Source: Vigna angularis
Taxonomy: Eukaryota > Streptophyta > Magnoliopsida > Fabales > Fabaceae
Reading direction: 5' to 3'
Assembly: GCF_016808095.1 (NCBI RefSeq)
Contig: NC_068977.1
Span: forward strand, 5,950,479-6,014,478
Length of the DNA stretch: 64,000 nucleotides
The notes beneath the pieces are model-generated. The model saw only the letters and a program-made list of their open reading frames with translations, was not told the DNA's origin and did not search any database. This document shows positions 1 to 14,500 of the stretch, piece after piece. Positions within the stretch are counted from its first letter, which is position 1; the number at the start of each line of letters is the position of its first letter. The position numbers and the translations under genes were made by a program.

Positions 1-90
1 GGTGAGAAGATAGTCTTGATTAGGTTATTGGCATAAAGTAACCTAACAAATTGGTCCGACCTGCCGGATACAAATCACCGGAGAGGCAAG

Positions 91-2025
91 ATGGAGAATA
101 GGATGAGTGCACTGGAGGGAAGATTTGATTCCATGGAGGCGACGTTGGAGGATATTCAAGCGGAGTGGAGGGGAATGGCTCGAAAAGCAAATCGCGACCG
201 TGGGAGAAGAAGGAACCAGCGTCGGAGCTCCGAAGGGAGTCGCGATTCCGTCAACGCTGAACGCAAACGGCGACCACCAGAGAAGTCGGAGGACGAAGCG
301 GAAGAGGACAGAGGAGACGTGCAACGTAGCGGGATGAAGCGCATTAAACTCCCAACATTCGAAGGAGTGGACCCCATGGGCTGGATCGCGAAGGCAGAGA
401 AATTTTTCGATCTACAGAACTTGACGGAGAGGAAGAAGATGAAGTTGGTATATACCTGTATGGAGAGAGGCGCGAGCTACTATTGGATTCGTTTCTGGCG
501 GAAGAAAACCCGACATCCAAATTGGAAGATATTCACGGAAGCGCTGACGCGGAGGTTCGGCGAACTGAATCGAGACACCGTTTGTGAGGAGCTGGCAGCG
601 GAGCGACAGGAGGGAAGCGTCAACAAGGACTTCCAGGAGTTGGGAAATTCGGTGCCACAAGCATCGGGAAAACCAGATCACTCATTTTCTGTTTCCGTCG
701 ATCTTGGAGCTGGCATTATAAATGGTGTTGAGGCTGTGGGGGCTATTGAGCGAAGATCAGATACTTTTTCGTTGATTGGTGATCCGTTCGATCTTGGGTC
801 GACAATGATGAACAGTGATTGCCTTCGCAATGACAAAGAAACCAAACAAAACAATTCGGCAAATAGACCATTTAACTCCGAAAGGGACAGTTCGGTGGAA
901 AGAAAGCTTGATGAGGATATTTTGAGCTCTCAGGAGAGGAGGGTTAGGGATTGGCACTTCACTCACTTGGAGCATGATTGTGCTGCTTCACTTAATAATG
1001 TTTCTCTTTCCGATTGGAATCACGATGAAGTGTATAGGAGTTTTGGAGGAGATCATGGTATGATTATAAGGGGTCACAGTTTCGTTGTTGAGTATCTGGG
1101 AGAAAGAATCACAATTCCCTTGAACCACATTGTAACAAATGTGTCAAATGATATCAAGGAGCCTGGTCAAAAGTATAAAATCAAAGTTTCTACAGCAAAT
1201 AACAACGATTTCTTGGGTGATACTGTTCTTGTTACTGTTTTACTGGGCAGTTTGAAGGCTGGAACTATACAGTGGTACCCACCTTTGCCACAATGGAAAT
1301 GTTTTTCGGGGAAGCGTTTTAGTCATGGAACTCTAAATACAGTGGTTCTGGAATTTCCTAGTGAAGTTTGGGATTATGCTGGGGACTACTTGGAAGCAAC
1401 AAATGCGAGGAGAAACACTAGAGGTCACTACTTTATGTTTTGTAATGTTAGGAACGCAGTTGGGGTTCCTGCCCTTATTGCATTAGAAGTTGGTAAAGTA
1501 GCCATAGATGGTCAAAGCTGGAGCTCTTCGGGTCATCTCAAACATGCAATTAAGGTTCTCCGAAAATTTTTTGGGCAGGATTCAGTTCCAGATCATGTTA
1601 CATATGTGGTGACTGATTGGGATACTGTTTGGGGGGCGATGATGAGTGGACTACGTGAGTCTGTTAGCAAAATGGACATATTGAGCACTGGAAATGAATA
1701 TATTGTTGAGATGAAGGGATTAGAAATCAGAGACAAACTTTATCTCTTTGAGTCGGGAGATTTGGATGTGAATTTAGGAGCTACCTGTTGGGCATCCCTG
1801 GGAAAAATGAAAGTAGATTGGTGGCAGTTGAGCATGGAGATTGAGCAGGAAGAATGGAAGACATCGGTGGAGGATTCGAGGAGCAGAATGTTGGAAGTTG
1901 ATAGAATCCAGGAAGAATGGAAGATATTGGAGGAGGATTTGCCACCACCCAAGCCTCCAGACTTAAATTGGCGGGCATCACCTGGGAAGGGAAGAGGAGC
2001 ATTACGGCAAATAACAGTTCCCTAA
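91..2025 (+). CDS. Chimeric gag / LDL3-like (histone demethylase) ORF
   Basis: This is a 644-codon ORF with ATG at 91. Residues 1 to about 190 are Ty3-type gag: a coiled, basic N-terminus, then the KLPTFEGVDPMGWIAKAEKF core. From about residue 195 (DHSFSVSVDLGAG) to about 545 (EMKGLE) it matches plant lysine-specific demethylase 1 homolog 3 as I recall it; landmarks are VLVTVLLGSLKAGTIQW, FCNVRNAVGVPALIALEVG and GAMMSGLRE. VVTDW is joined directly to DTVWGAMMSGLRE, so the FAGEAT-type FAD-contact segment is deleted; the GxGxxG nucleotide site is also absent. After it comes a protease-to-RT linker remnant (YLFESGDLDVNLGATCWASL) and a proline-rich tail. No intron-like breaks interrupt the LDL3 part, which suggests capture of cDNA. 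Enzymatic activity is very unlikely; a fused gag-like protein could still be made. Confidence 0.8.
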   Translation: MENRMSALEGRFDSMEATLEDIQAEWRGMARKANRDRGRRRNQRRSSEGSRDSVNAERKRRPPEKSEDEAEEDRGDVQRSGMKRIKLPTFEGVDPMGWIAKAEKFFDLQNLTERKKMKLVYTCMERGASYYWIRFWRKKTRHPNWKIFTEALTRRFGELNRDTVCEELAAERQEGSVNKDFQELGNSVPQASGKPDHSFSVSVDLGAGIINGVEAVGAIERRSDTFSLIGDPFDLGSTMMNSDCLRNDKETKQNNSANRPFNSERDSSVERKLDEDILSSQERRVRDWHFTHLEHDCAASLNNVSLSDWNHDEVYRSFGGDHGMIIRGHSFVVEYLGERITIPLNHIVTNVSNDIKEPGQKYKIKVSTANNNDFLGDTVLVTVLLGSLKAGTIQWYPPLPQWKCFSGKRFSHGTLNTVVLEFPSEVWDYAGDYLEATNARRNTRGHYFMFCNVRNAVGVPALIALEVGKVAIDGQSWSSSGHLKHAIKVLRKFFGQDSVPDHVTYVVTDWDTVWGAMMSGLRESVSKMDILSTGNEYIVEMKGLEIRDKLYLFESGDLDVNLGATCWASLGKMKVDWWQLSMEIEQEEWKTSVEDSRSRMLEVDRIQEEWKILEEDLPPPKPPDLNWRASPGKGRGALRQITVP

Positions 2026-2067
2026 CTTCAACCTTGAGGACAAGGTTGATTTTGAGGGGTGGAGTAA

Positions 2068-2373
2068 TGTTAGGAATAAAAGAGAATGAGTTAGACACGT
2101 GTGAGACACGTGTAAGGAGAGTAATATGTTATAGTTGTTAGAAGAGAGAGAGGGTATAAATAATAAACTAAGTAGGGGGAGAGGGGTATCGGGGATTTTG
2201 TTCAGACTGGATAGTTTCCAGAGGAGGAAGGTTAGGCTTCCTTGGGGGTGATTCTTGTATTCTGATTCACTCATTCATCATTAATACATATATACATATT
2301 TTTCCATTCTTTATTCGAGAGTTGTGGTGAGAAGATAGTCTTGATTAGGTTATTGGCATAAAGTAACCTAACA
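2068..2373 (+). repeat. 3' LTR of the LDL3-carrying element
   Basis: This 306-bp LTR begins TGTTAGGAATAAAAG and ends AAGTAACCTAACA. A TATA-like string (GGTATAAATAATAAA) lies near 2153. Its last 48 bases match bases 1-48 of the window. Confidence 0.85.
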
Positions 2374-2375
2374 AA

Positions 2376-2494
2376 TTGTATTCTGATTCACTCATTCATC
2401 ATTAATACATATATACATATTTTTCCATTCTTTATTCGAGAGTTGTGGTGAGAAGATAGTCTTGATTAGGTTATTGGCATAAAGTAACCTAACA
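2376..2494 (+). repeat. Extra partial LTR copy (119 bp)
   Basis: Bases 2376-2494 repeat 2255-2373, the last 119 bases of the 3' LTR, after a two-base AA spacer. The junction reads CTAACAAATTG, the same as the LTR/primer-site junction at 43-53, so the copy looks joined through the first internal bases of the element. Confidence 0.85.
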
Positions 2495-3459
2495 GGCTCA
2501 GTTGTTTACAATTCAATAACACTCATACACTGGCTTCTGTTCTTGAGTTGAGTGTCCTAACAGATGGCTTGCAAATATACTCAACGCTTGTATCTAAGCA
2601 CTTTAATATAAAGGTAGTGTATTTAGACAACATAGAATTAACAAATAATGATGCAAGCAGACTATTTTCACGAACCAAAGGTCATTTGCAAGAGGAAAAT
2701 GAAATTGACAAATCTAATGAAGCACATAACTCTTTGGGCTCAGCTTATATGATTCAGCAAATGCAACATTTTACTTCACCTCCAACACAACTGGAGTAAC
2801 TTACACATAGTAAAAAATACATTGACAAAAGCATAAGCTTTTTCCACCAAAATTTTCGAAAGTGACAATCATGTAAAATTAAGTATACAAAAAAACTATT
2901 TGTGACAGTAATAGAATAAAACATCTGTTTTTGTAAAACTGAGTGACATTTGTCACATTAGCAAAGCGGTTATTTCTGTTGCATATTGTTGAATTTAGTC
3001 CCACATCAGTGAAGGCTGCTTCACAAGCATCATGTTTGTACTATATAAATTGTATCTCTCATTTTGAGAAATTAAAAAGGAACAACAGAATTGGTATTTT
3101 TCAGATTTAAATTTTCTGTTTTTCCTTAGATCTAAGTTTTCTTTAGTATGGAACATAACCTATGATGCATCAATACTTTAATTTGTGTTACGACTTATCT
3201 ATGAAATATCTAATTTATAAAGTACTGATACTTTTATAATGATAATAATTTATAATTTTTTTGTTTTGACAACATTTTAATACATGTTATTTTAATTTGG
3301 ATCACATAATAACAATCACATGTTTATTATGTTTTTAAAAAATTTAGTATATTTTTCAAAATGCATATATCACGTACAATTCAGATATACATATTGTATC
3401 CGTGTATCATAGGCCACAACCTAATAAAGAAGAAACCCAAAAACAAGTAAAATCCAAAC
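2495..3459. other. Probable SnRK1 intron 5 sequence; no recognised exon
   Basis: I find no SnRK1 C-terminal exon (UBA-like or KA1 region) here on the minus strand. An open stretch of 83 codons on the plus strand (2548-2799, TTG-initiated in frame) matches nothing I recognise and is not called as a gene. A short LTR-like segment lies at 2987-3087. Confidence 0.5.
2987..3087 (+). repeat. Possible degenerate short LTR (TRIM-like)
   Basis: It starts TGTTGAATTTAGTCCCACATC and ends GGAACAACA. The AGTCCCACATC motif is shared with 59815. No target-site duplication is visible, so the limits are weak. Confidence 0.35.
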
Positions 3460-5595
<2,136 letters not shown>

Positions 5596-5605
5596 TTTTA
5601 TAATC

Positions 5606-8145
5606 TAGAGACAAATTCAGAAAAAAAGAAAAAAAATAGAACATGAGAAATCAGACACATAAAAGTATACAATCACAGATTCACAAATGAAAATTAGATT
5701 GAAGAATTTCATCAAATGAAACAAATACTAGTACCATGAATGAAATGGTCAAAAAATGCTAAGAGCTTTTGTAATAATTGTACAAATTCCGTTGGCATAA
5801 CAAGCACAGCTTTACAGTGAGTTAGTAAAACTTCAACAAGGTCTCACATAGTGGCATGCGGCAGCTAAGAATAAAAATACTATAGCAAGCTGTGAAGCAC
5901 AGACACGCCTCCTCCAAACGAGGTGTTAGACACTCTTCATGCATGACATTTGACAAGCACATGTCAGTTTCTGAGTTAGATTCCTGATAGCTTTGACTCA
6001 TTAAGGTATATAGATCTTTATTTTCCATGAAGGATTGATCCCTACCCTTCCATATAAATCAAAACTCATATTGATAGAAACTGTAGGAAGTACGGACTAA
6101 AATCTGATTCAAAATTTTAGCGGCATTGTTTTAACTCATTAAGGTTCTCATTTGCTTTAGTCCCCATAAGCTATGGACAGTGATGTTAAAAAGCAGCCAA
6201 TGTGAATTTCTCACTGGCAGCCATTAAATGGCACCGGCATGGCAGGTTTCACATGGCTGTTCTATGGAATCCAATTTTCATGCAGTGACTAACACAAAAA
6301 TCAACAGTCATGGCAGAATCTAAGACAAAGATGGGAAAGGAGTGATGAGAGAAAAAAAACAGTCTTAGATTAAAAAACAGAAGCCCGATCCTAAGCCCAA
6401 ATTTAGAAGACCCTAAACTCCCAACCCACGACCACCCACCTAAAACCCAAACTAATTGTATTTTCTCAAACAATGAGCCCAAGCCACAAGCAATGACTCT
6501 GCTTTTCAATGAAATGTATCACTAATCCCTTATACATACCTTTCAAGTGCAAGTAAGGCACTCACCTTTAGCACCTGCCAATTAGATCTGTTTCCAAATA
6601 ATTGTCACTGTAAGGTTTTTCAGAGGATTAAGAAAGTTATAACTATTTAGAATTTTAAGACAAAAATAAGTTCCATTTTACTACATTACCATCTCATTTC
6701 ATAAGTGTTTTCTCATTCCAAAAGTAAAATACCAAAAAGAACAAGGATAAGTTGAAAAAAGTAATGAATAATTTGGGAAACCTGAAAACTAACAATTATT
6801 TTGATATGGACAGAGTAATTGATAGCCATAAATAACACAGTATGCCCAATCATCTAAAGTGTTGAATGTTACACTGAAGGACTGACAAATGGTCTAAATA
6901 AATTACTATAAATGAGGCTCTGATTTCATGGAAAACACTGCTTAATTGCAAGCATATGGTGTACAACTAAGGATATAATTTTTCCTGCATTTAGTTGGTG
7001 TAAAAAATTTCACTTATCATAGAAGAGTCGACAGAGGAAAAACACAAAACATATGCATCATAAGGCACATCTAATTTGTCGCCTCATGCTAATTGAGGTA
7101 CTACCCAGCCAATCCCTGTGGCCCCTTCGGCAAGCCCTTTTGGTTCATCGACGGCACACCCTACCAGTAGCAGGAGAAAAAAATCTCAAACTGTACAGCC
7201 ATCTAATATGCTAACTTTGATGCTAATTGGGACAAGATAAAATCAACAAAATTGTCCCAAACTCGACGCCTTATTTCTGTTAGCCAAGCATTCTTCCGTT
7301 ACAAATGCAAGCTAGTTCTGTGAGGTGGCAGATTGGATCGCGTTTCCTCATTACCGCTGATTGAGATGCTGCCCCAGCCCACACCCGTGGCACCTTTAGC
7401 AAGCCTTGTCAGCTCAAACAAAGCACACTCTACTAGGAGGTGTTAAAAAAGATTCAAAATATCCAGACATCTAACGAATTGTCAGGTCTTTGGCAATCTT
7501 CTTTACGTCACACACAAGCTACTGGCACCTCTAGACATGCAATGCAACCTACTGGCACATACCTCTCTTCTGTTAGACATGCAATGCAACCTGCTGGTGC
7601 CTCTCAGGTCAAGGCAATCGAAACCCCTCAGGGCCTCAAGTCAACCTCAAGCCAAGACAAAAGAACCCCTCTTCTCAAAAACCTACCTCCTTATATATCA
7701 TACCTTAATCAAATCCTTTCCGGTTTCCACCAAATATAACATTTTTTTCTCAAGTGTTCCACACTAGCATCAAATCAAAGTAATCAAACATTCAACAGAC
7801 GCGAAATGCCGCAATCTACCATATCCTAATCCCCCCGTTTCAAGAAATTCCAAACGAAAACACACAATCAGGCGTGCAAAATGTATTGAAACCGACGCAC
7901 AACAACAAACACCACGAACTCAATCAAAAACAAAAACAAAAAATCTGGAAAAAAAACATTTTAGAAGTTGAGTCGAACAGATTGAAAAGGAAACGGCAAA
8001 TCGAGGAAACGAAACAGAAGAGAAAATCGGAATGAACTGATCTGAGGGGAAGGGAATGCAGAGAGAGGAGACAAGGCATGAGAATTAAGATCCGAGAAAG
8101 GAATAAGAGAAAAGGCGAAATTGGAAAGAGGGAAGGCACGCTCAC
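5606..8145 (-). other. Probable long 5'-UTR intron of SnRK1
   Basis: A good acceptor (TTTGTCTCTAG) lies eight to ten bases upstream of the SnRK1 ATG, and a donor (CG followed by GTGAGC) lies at 8146/8145. This implies an intron of about 2.5 kb in the leader. Inside it are a diverged duplicated segment (about 7083-7190 and 7347-7450) and a short 42-bp repeat at 7533. No coding exon was recognised. Confidence 0.55.
7533..7610. repeat. 42-bp tandem repeat, two copies
   Basis: AGACATGCAATGCAACCT recurs at 7533 and 7575, each followed by a CTGGC/CTGGTG stretch. It accounts for overlapping short open frames here, which are not genes. Confidence 0.6.
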
Positions 8146-8300
8146 CGAAGCAAAACGAAGGTTAGAGTGGTGGATTGTGAAAGAAGATACAAGAGAGCAT
8201 TGTTTGCACTCTTCGTTCGTGCGTTGTTGCTATTATTACGGTAAGATGCTGCGTTTCTCTTACCCCCTCTCTTCCCTTCGCCACGCAATTCATCTCTTTG
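8146..8300 (-). other. Likely SnRK1 non-coding first exon
   Basis: On the minus strand this stretch is less AT-rich than its surroundings, contains CT-rich leader-like sequence, and ends at a strong donor (GTGAGC). The upstream side (8320-8350) holds TTATTTATA-type runs that could serve as a TATA region. The transcription start is a guess. Confidence 0.45.
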
Positions 8301-9090
8301 TCTCTTTCCTTTTTCTTTAACTCTCCATAAATAAATAAATAATAATAATATAAATAATTTGTGTTTTTTCTAAAAGTATAAAAAAAATACTAATTAAATT
8401 TTTATTAAAATGATATTTTTATCATTTAATTTTTGTGTCCAAGCATATTGTTATTCAATTTAAGTTCAATGACATATGATCAATATTTTTACCTTTTGGT
8501 CTTCCATTTACCAATTTATTTGTTTTTTCCTTTCTAATATTTTATAATTTATCATTCAATTTTGTGAAAATAAAATAAGAAATACATAAAAAAAGTTGAA
8601 TTATAATTTTAAATTTGTTTATTCTTTTTACAAATATCATTTATTTAGATAGTTATTATCTTTTATATATCAATGATTCATTTATTGTGTTTGATGAAGA
8701 ATTAAGCTTTAGCTAATTTACTTAAGAATATTTTTGTTAACTTCTTTTTCAACCTCTTTCTCTAAATCCATATAATAATATGTAAAGTAAAACATTAAAA
8801 AAAATATACAATATTTTATATTGATTCATCTAATCATTCCTTACTTCAAATTTTCAATCATTTAATTAAGTTTAACTAAATAAATTTGAATATTATTTGG
8901 ACTTGTAATTACTTTTAGCTAACTCTTTAAGTATTATTTCGACAAATCACTCTCAATTCAACAAAGTATTCACTTTTAAACCACTTGTAACTCAATTAAG
9001 TATTCCTTTTCAAGTCACTTATAGTTTAGCAAAAATATTTTTTTGATTCTTAACCACTCTTAGTCAACTTCGTTTAAATATTATTTTACG
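8301..9090. other. AT-rich intergenic DNA, no gene seen
   Basis: Both strands are full of stops. From about 8700 the sequence begins to resemble diverged parts of the tandem units that follow. Confidence 0.6.
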
Positions 9091-11200
9091 TAACTCAAGA
9101 GGGTATTTTGTCACAAAGAACTTCTAGTTTGGTAAACATTCTCTACAAAACAATTCTTCTTACTAACATGTAAATATTGTAAAATTTGTGATCACTTATC
9201 ACACATTTGTTTTATAAAAAAGTTAATAATTTCTTGATATATGTAAGTTTAATATTCACTTCCTTCTAACTTACCAAAATAAACACTAGTAATGTTTCTC
9301 TTTAAACTTTTGTTGGCTTAAAATTTTTTTGTAATGTATTTACAAAAGACAATATGGTCTTTTTTTTATTTTTCTTCTTAAATGACTTTATGGACTCTTG
9401 AAAAAAGTAATCCTTGCAAAACTCTTTTGACAGATGAGTATCTTCACTTTTTTTTTAATGAATTTTTCTTGGATGGAAGAACTTGATATTAATGGATCCA
9501 TTTAATGCATTTCATGCAACAATAAATGTTTCTTTCTTCTTTATTCAACATTTCAATAGCTAGATGTACTTAGTGTGCATTTCTTGATTCATCTTAAAAA
9601 TAGATAATTTTTTATGAAAAATTTGGTGAAGAAAAATAACTTCAGCTCTTTGTATTCTTCTTATGTGACTTGCCCTTTACCTAACTGAAGAGAGTATTTT
9701 GTCACAAAGAACTTCTAGTTTAATAAGTATTCTTTACAAAACAATTCTTCTTACTAACATATAAAGATTGTAAAATTTTTTATCACTTATCACACATTTG
9801 TTTTATAAAGAAGATAATAATTTCTTGATATATGTAAGTTTGATGTTCACTTTCTTCTAATTTGTCTAAATGAACACTAGTAATTTGTCTAAATGAACAC
9901 TAGTAATGTTTCTCTTTAAACTTTTGTTGGCTTAAAACTTTTTTGTAATGTTTTTACAAAAGACAATATGGTCTTTTTCTTCTTAAATGACTTTATATGG
10001 ACTCTTGAAAAAAGTAATCCTTGCAGAACTCTTTTGACAGTTGAGTAGCTTCACTTTTTTTTAATGAATTTTTCTTGATTTGAAGAACTTGATATTAATG
10101 GATCAATTTAATGCACTTCATGCACTTCTTTACTCAGTATTTCAATAGCTAGATGTACTTAGTGTGCATTTCTTGATCCATCTTAAAAATAGATAATTTT
10201 TTATGAAAAATTTGGTGAAGAAAAATAACTTCAGCTCTTTGTATTCTTCTTATGTGACTTGCCCTTTACCTAACTCAAGACAGTATTTTGTCACAAAGAA
10301 CTTCTAGTTTAATAAGTATTCTCTACAAAACAATTCTTCTTACTAACATATAAAGATTGTAAAAATTTTTATCACTTATCACACATTTGTTTTATAAAGA
10401 AGATAATAATTTCTTGATATATGTAAGTTTGATGTTCACTTTCTTCTAATTTGTCTAAATGAACACTAGTAATTTGTCTAAATGAACACTAGTAATGTTT
10501 CTCTTTAAACTTTTGTTGGCTTAAAACTTTTTTGTAATGTTTTTACAAAAGACAATATGGTCTTTTTCTTCTTAAATGACTTTATATGGACTCTTGAAAA
10601 AAGTAATCCTTGTAGAACTCTTTTGACAGTTGAGTAGCTTCACTTTTTTTTAATGAATTTTTCTTGATTTGAAGAACTTGATATTAATGGATCAATTTAA
10701 TGCACTTCTTTACTCAGTATTTCAATAGCTAGATGTACTTAGTGTGCATTTCTTGATCCATCTTAAAAATAGATAATTTTTTATGAAAAATTTGGTGAAG
10801 AAAAATAACTTCAGCTCTTTGTATTCTTCTTATATGACTTGCCCTTTACCTAACTCAAGACAGTATTTTGTCACAAAGAACTTCTAGTTTAATAAGTATT
10901 CTCTACAAAACAATTATTCTCACTAACATCTAATGATTGTAAAATTTGTGATCACTTATCACACATTTGTTTTATAAAGAAGATAATAATTTCTTATATG
11001 TAAGTTTGATGTTCACTTTCTTCTAACTTGCCGAAATGAACACTAGTAATGTTTCTTTTTAAACTTTTGTTGGCTTAAAATTTTTTTGTAATGTTTTTAC
11101 AAAAGACAAATGGTATTTTTCTTTCTTTTTCTTCTTAAATGACTTTGTATGGATTCTTGAAAAAAGTAATCTTTGTAGAATTCTTTTGACAGTTGAGTAG
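9091..11200. repeat. Tandem array of about 590-bp units (units 1-3 and first part of 4)
   Basis: The landmark TAACT(C/G)AAGA...GTATTTTGTCACAAAG recurs at 9091, 9682, 10271 and 10851, giving unit lengths of about 591, 589 and 580 bp. Units 2 and 3 share an internal 23-bp duplication (AATTTGTCTAAATGAACACTA) that is single in units 1 and 4, so they are the closest pair. Unit 4 is cut at 11200 by a Ty3 element and continues at 17612. No coding potential is seen. Confidence 0.9.
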
Positions 11201-11564
11201 TGTTAGCAAGCCAACTATAAGTCATCCAAATAATGCAAGGCCCAAAAGGATTACTACCACACCAGCCCATTTGAAGGACTATGTTCCATAAAAACCTCTT
11301 TGTTTCTAGAAGTGCCTCACTGCATCAGAATAATTCAGTTATGCATTTTGGAAGATTTGCTTTTGATCTTTGTAGATTTCCTTACCTACCAAATCAGGAA
11401 TACCCTTTGATTGCAACCAACTGTGATATGAATATTCCTTGTAATGGCTTTATATAGATTTCGTATGAATGAAAAGGGGAGGAAAAATTCTATCATCTCT
11501 GTCTCTTCCCTTATTCTGTTTCAGGGGCTCCCTTAGCCATTAATTAAGGAAGTGAAATCTAACA
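11201..11564 (+). repeat. 5' LTR of the Ty3-type element
   Basis: It is 364 bp long with TG...CA ends. It is followed by ATTTGGTGCTTTCATTG as the likely primer-binding region. It also carries a copy of the last 30 or so codons of the polyprotein, because the ORF runs into the LTR. Confidence 0.95.
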
Positions 11565-11596
11565 ATTTGGTGCTTTCATTGAGCTCATTTTCAGTC

Positions 11597-14500
11597 ATGG
11601 CCAACCGACCCACCAACGCAGAACGCTTGGATGATTTAACCATCAAAGTTGATTCTATTCTAGAACAACTTTCTCTTTTGATGGTTCGACCACCTTCCCC
11701 CCAACCACACGTTTCTCCCTCAAATTCCAATGCCCCTGACGGGTTCCGCAGACCACACATGAAGCTCGAAGTTCCCAGGTTCGATGGAACTGACCCCATT
11801 GGCTGGATCTTCAAAATTTCCCAATTCTTCGACTACCAGAATACACCGGAACAGGAACGTCTTCAAGTCGCCTCCTTCTATATGGACGGACCAGCCCTAA
11901 GTTGGTACCAGAGGATGTACCGGAACAACCAGATTCAGACATGGTTTGGGCTCCTTCGCGCCTTGGAAACTCGTTTCGCTCCGTCACTCTATGATGAACC
12001 TTCTGATGCTTTATTCAAACTCACACAGAAAGGGACAGTTCAACAATATCTCACAGAGTTTGAACGCCTCGCAAATCGAATAGTGGGTTTACCTGCCACA
12101 TTTGCCCTGAACTGCTTCATCTCCGGATTGACACCAGAAATCCACCGCGAGGTTCAGGCCCTCCGTCCCGCATCTCTGGATCACGCGACCCAGCTTGCTA
12201 AGCTGCAAGAAGACAAAATCGAGGAACGTCGTCGTTCTTTCCGCCCCAAAACTCAGATTCCGGCAACTAATTTCAATACTGCCTTACCACCCGCCACTGC
12301 GCCCCCGACACTCCTACCGGCACCCCAACCCCGCATCAACTTTCGCCGCCTCAACCCAGAAGACATGGCCGCTCGTCGGGAAAAGGGTCTTCGCTATAAC
12401 TGCGACGAGATCTTCACACCATCCCACCGTTGCAAAGGGAAATTTTTTCTCTTCACTACCGAAGACCCTATCACCGATGATTTTACCCCGGATCCTACAA
12501 TGCTTCTGGATCCACCTTCTCCTACGGCCGTTGCTGACGGAAACCATTCTCAGGTCAGCCTCCATGCTTTCACTGGCGGTGTTGGTTCATCCACCATACG
12601 TCTCCAAGGGCAAATCGGCAACAACCCTGTTTCTATTCTCGTCGACGGTGGTAGCGACCACAATTTTATTCAAGACTGGGTAGCCAAATTCCTAGATCTC
12701 CCTTCAATCCCATACAACCCCTTGACCGTTATGGTTGGGAGCGGCAATCTCTTACGATGTGATCGTCTTTGCCTTGAGGTCGAACTAAAAATTCAGGAGC
12801 ACACTCTCCATGTTAATTTCTACATCCTTCCTTTGAGAGGTGCCGATATTGTTTTGGGCGCGCCATGGCTCAAATCTATTGGGCCTGTTCTCATGGATTA
12901 TAACCACCTTACCATCTCATTTACCCACCAAGGCCAACCCATCACATTAAGGGGGATTCACCATAGTCACACTGACCCACTCTCTAGCCCACAACTCAAA
13001 CGGTGCATCCAAACTCATAGTGCATCCGAACTATTTACTATCCAAATTATACCCATACATGAACCCACCACCACAAATTCACCGCCCCACACCGCTTACC
13101 TACCACCTACCATCAAGACATTTCTCCTCCGTTTTGACAATCTCTTCCACTCACCATCATCATTACCCCCATCTCGTCCATCTGATCACCGTATTCACCT
13201 CCTTCCTAATGCTACACCGGTAAACGTCAAGCCCTACCGTTACCCTCATTCCCAGAAAAGTGAACTTGAAAAACAAGTAAAAGAGTTGCTTGACAAGGGC
13301 ATGATCCAACCAAGTAGGAGTCCGTTTTCTTCACCGGTCCTCCTAGTTCGTAAGAAGGACGGGTCCTGGCGCTGTTGTGTCGATTACAAGGCTCTTAACG
13401 TTGTCACTATTCGTGACCATTTCCCAATCCCTACCATTGATGAGTTGTTAGACGAGCTTGGTGGCGCAACATGGTTTTCCAAACTCGACCTTCAACAAGG
13501 CTTTCATCAAATATTGATGCATCCGGATGATATTGCTAAGACAACATTTCGTACTCACCAGGGACATTATGAGTACCGCGTAATGCCCTTTGGCCTCTGT
13601 AATGCGCCGTCAACGTTCCAAGCTACCATGAACACCATCCTCGGCCCATTTCTCCGTCGATTTGTTGTTGTCTTTTTCGACGACATTCTTGTTTATAGTT
13701 CGTCTCTCTCACAACATGTTTCTCATTTGGAACAGGTACTACAATGTCTGTTGGAGAACCAATTTTATCTCAAAATCTCTAAGTGTCTCTTTGCACAAAG
13801 GCAACTGGAATATCTGGGACACATCATTTCCGTTGCAGGGGTTCAACCTGACCCTTCCAAGATTCAAGCCGTGCTGGATTGGCCTCCTCTTTCTAACGTC
13901 AAGGCTCTCCGTGGCTTCCTCGGCCTTACTGGCTTTTACCGTAAATTTGTCAAAGGGTATGCCAATATTGCCTCCCCTCTTACAAATTTACTTCGAAAAG
14001 ATGCCTTTGCTTAGACTCCGGAAGCTCAACACGCATTTGAAGCTCTTAAGGCAGCCATGACCCGTGCACCAGTTCTTGCCTTGCCGGATTTTTCTGTCCC
14101 TTTTACTGTTGATACGGACGCATCTGGCACAGCTATGGGTGTCGTTCTGATGCAACGCAATCAACCCATTGCGTTTTTCAGTAAGCCATTGATAGTGGCA
14201 TATTTTACTATGAATTCAGTATTGAATTAGAGAAAATATCAACTCTTTCTCATCCTTTTTACCTTGTAAATCCTAGTTTTCATTTAGTTTAAGAAGTGGT
14301 TTCATCCTAAGCTTTAAGTAGATAAATTGATCATTAACCCCTTCATTTATACAAGTGAATTAGTTGGAAGAAGTCTCTGCATCAAATGAAGAGTGCTGGA
14401 ACCAGAGAAAACAAGAAAACAGCAAAAACAGCAAAAATATGAAGAACCAGAATCTGGAAAAAGTTAGCTGGAGCGCCCTTTTTCCATGGGCGCTGGAGCG

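Larger units (their letters stand above)
1..2373 (+). mobile_element. Non-autonomous LTR retrotransposon carrying LDL3-like sequence
   Basis: The first 48 bases repeat at 2326-2373 and end in CTAACA, so the window opens in the last part of a 5' LTR. A putative primer-binding segment (AATTGGTCCGACC) follows at 49. The 3' LTR (2068-2373, 306 bp) starts TGTTAGG, ends CTAACA and is preceded by a purine-rich tract (GAGGGGTGGAG). Between them lies one ORF (91-2025) with gag and a protease-like remnant but no reverse transcriptase, RNase H or integrase. The element must therefore have moved with proteins supplied in trans. The 5' target-site duplication is off the window and could not be checked. 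It lies on the strand opposite to the SnRK1 gene and probably sits in that gene's intron. Confidence 0.85.

Noticed and set aside
2548..2799. 83-codon frame after the LDL3-carrying element
   Set aside because: It has no ATG start and no recognised family. It could be an old exon fragment, but nothing supports a gene.
7440..7767. Two overlapping frames in the SnRK1 leader intron
   Set aside because: They cover the 42-bp repeat and have no domain.
12195..12683. 162-codon frame inside Ty3 gag
   Set aside because: It is a shadow of the gag-protease frame, with no own domain.
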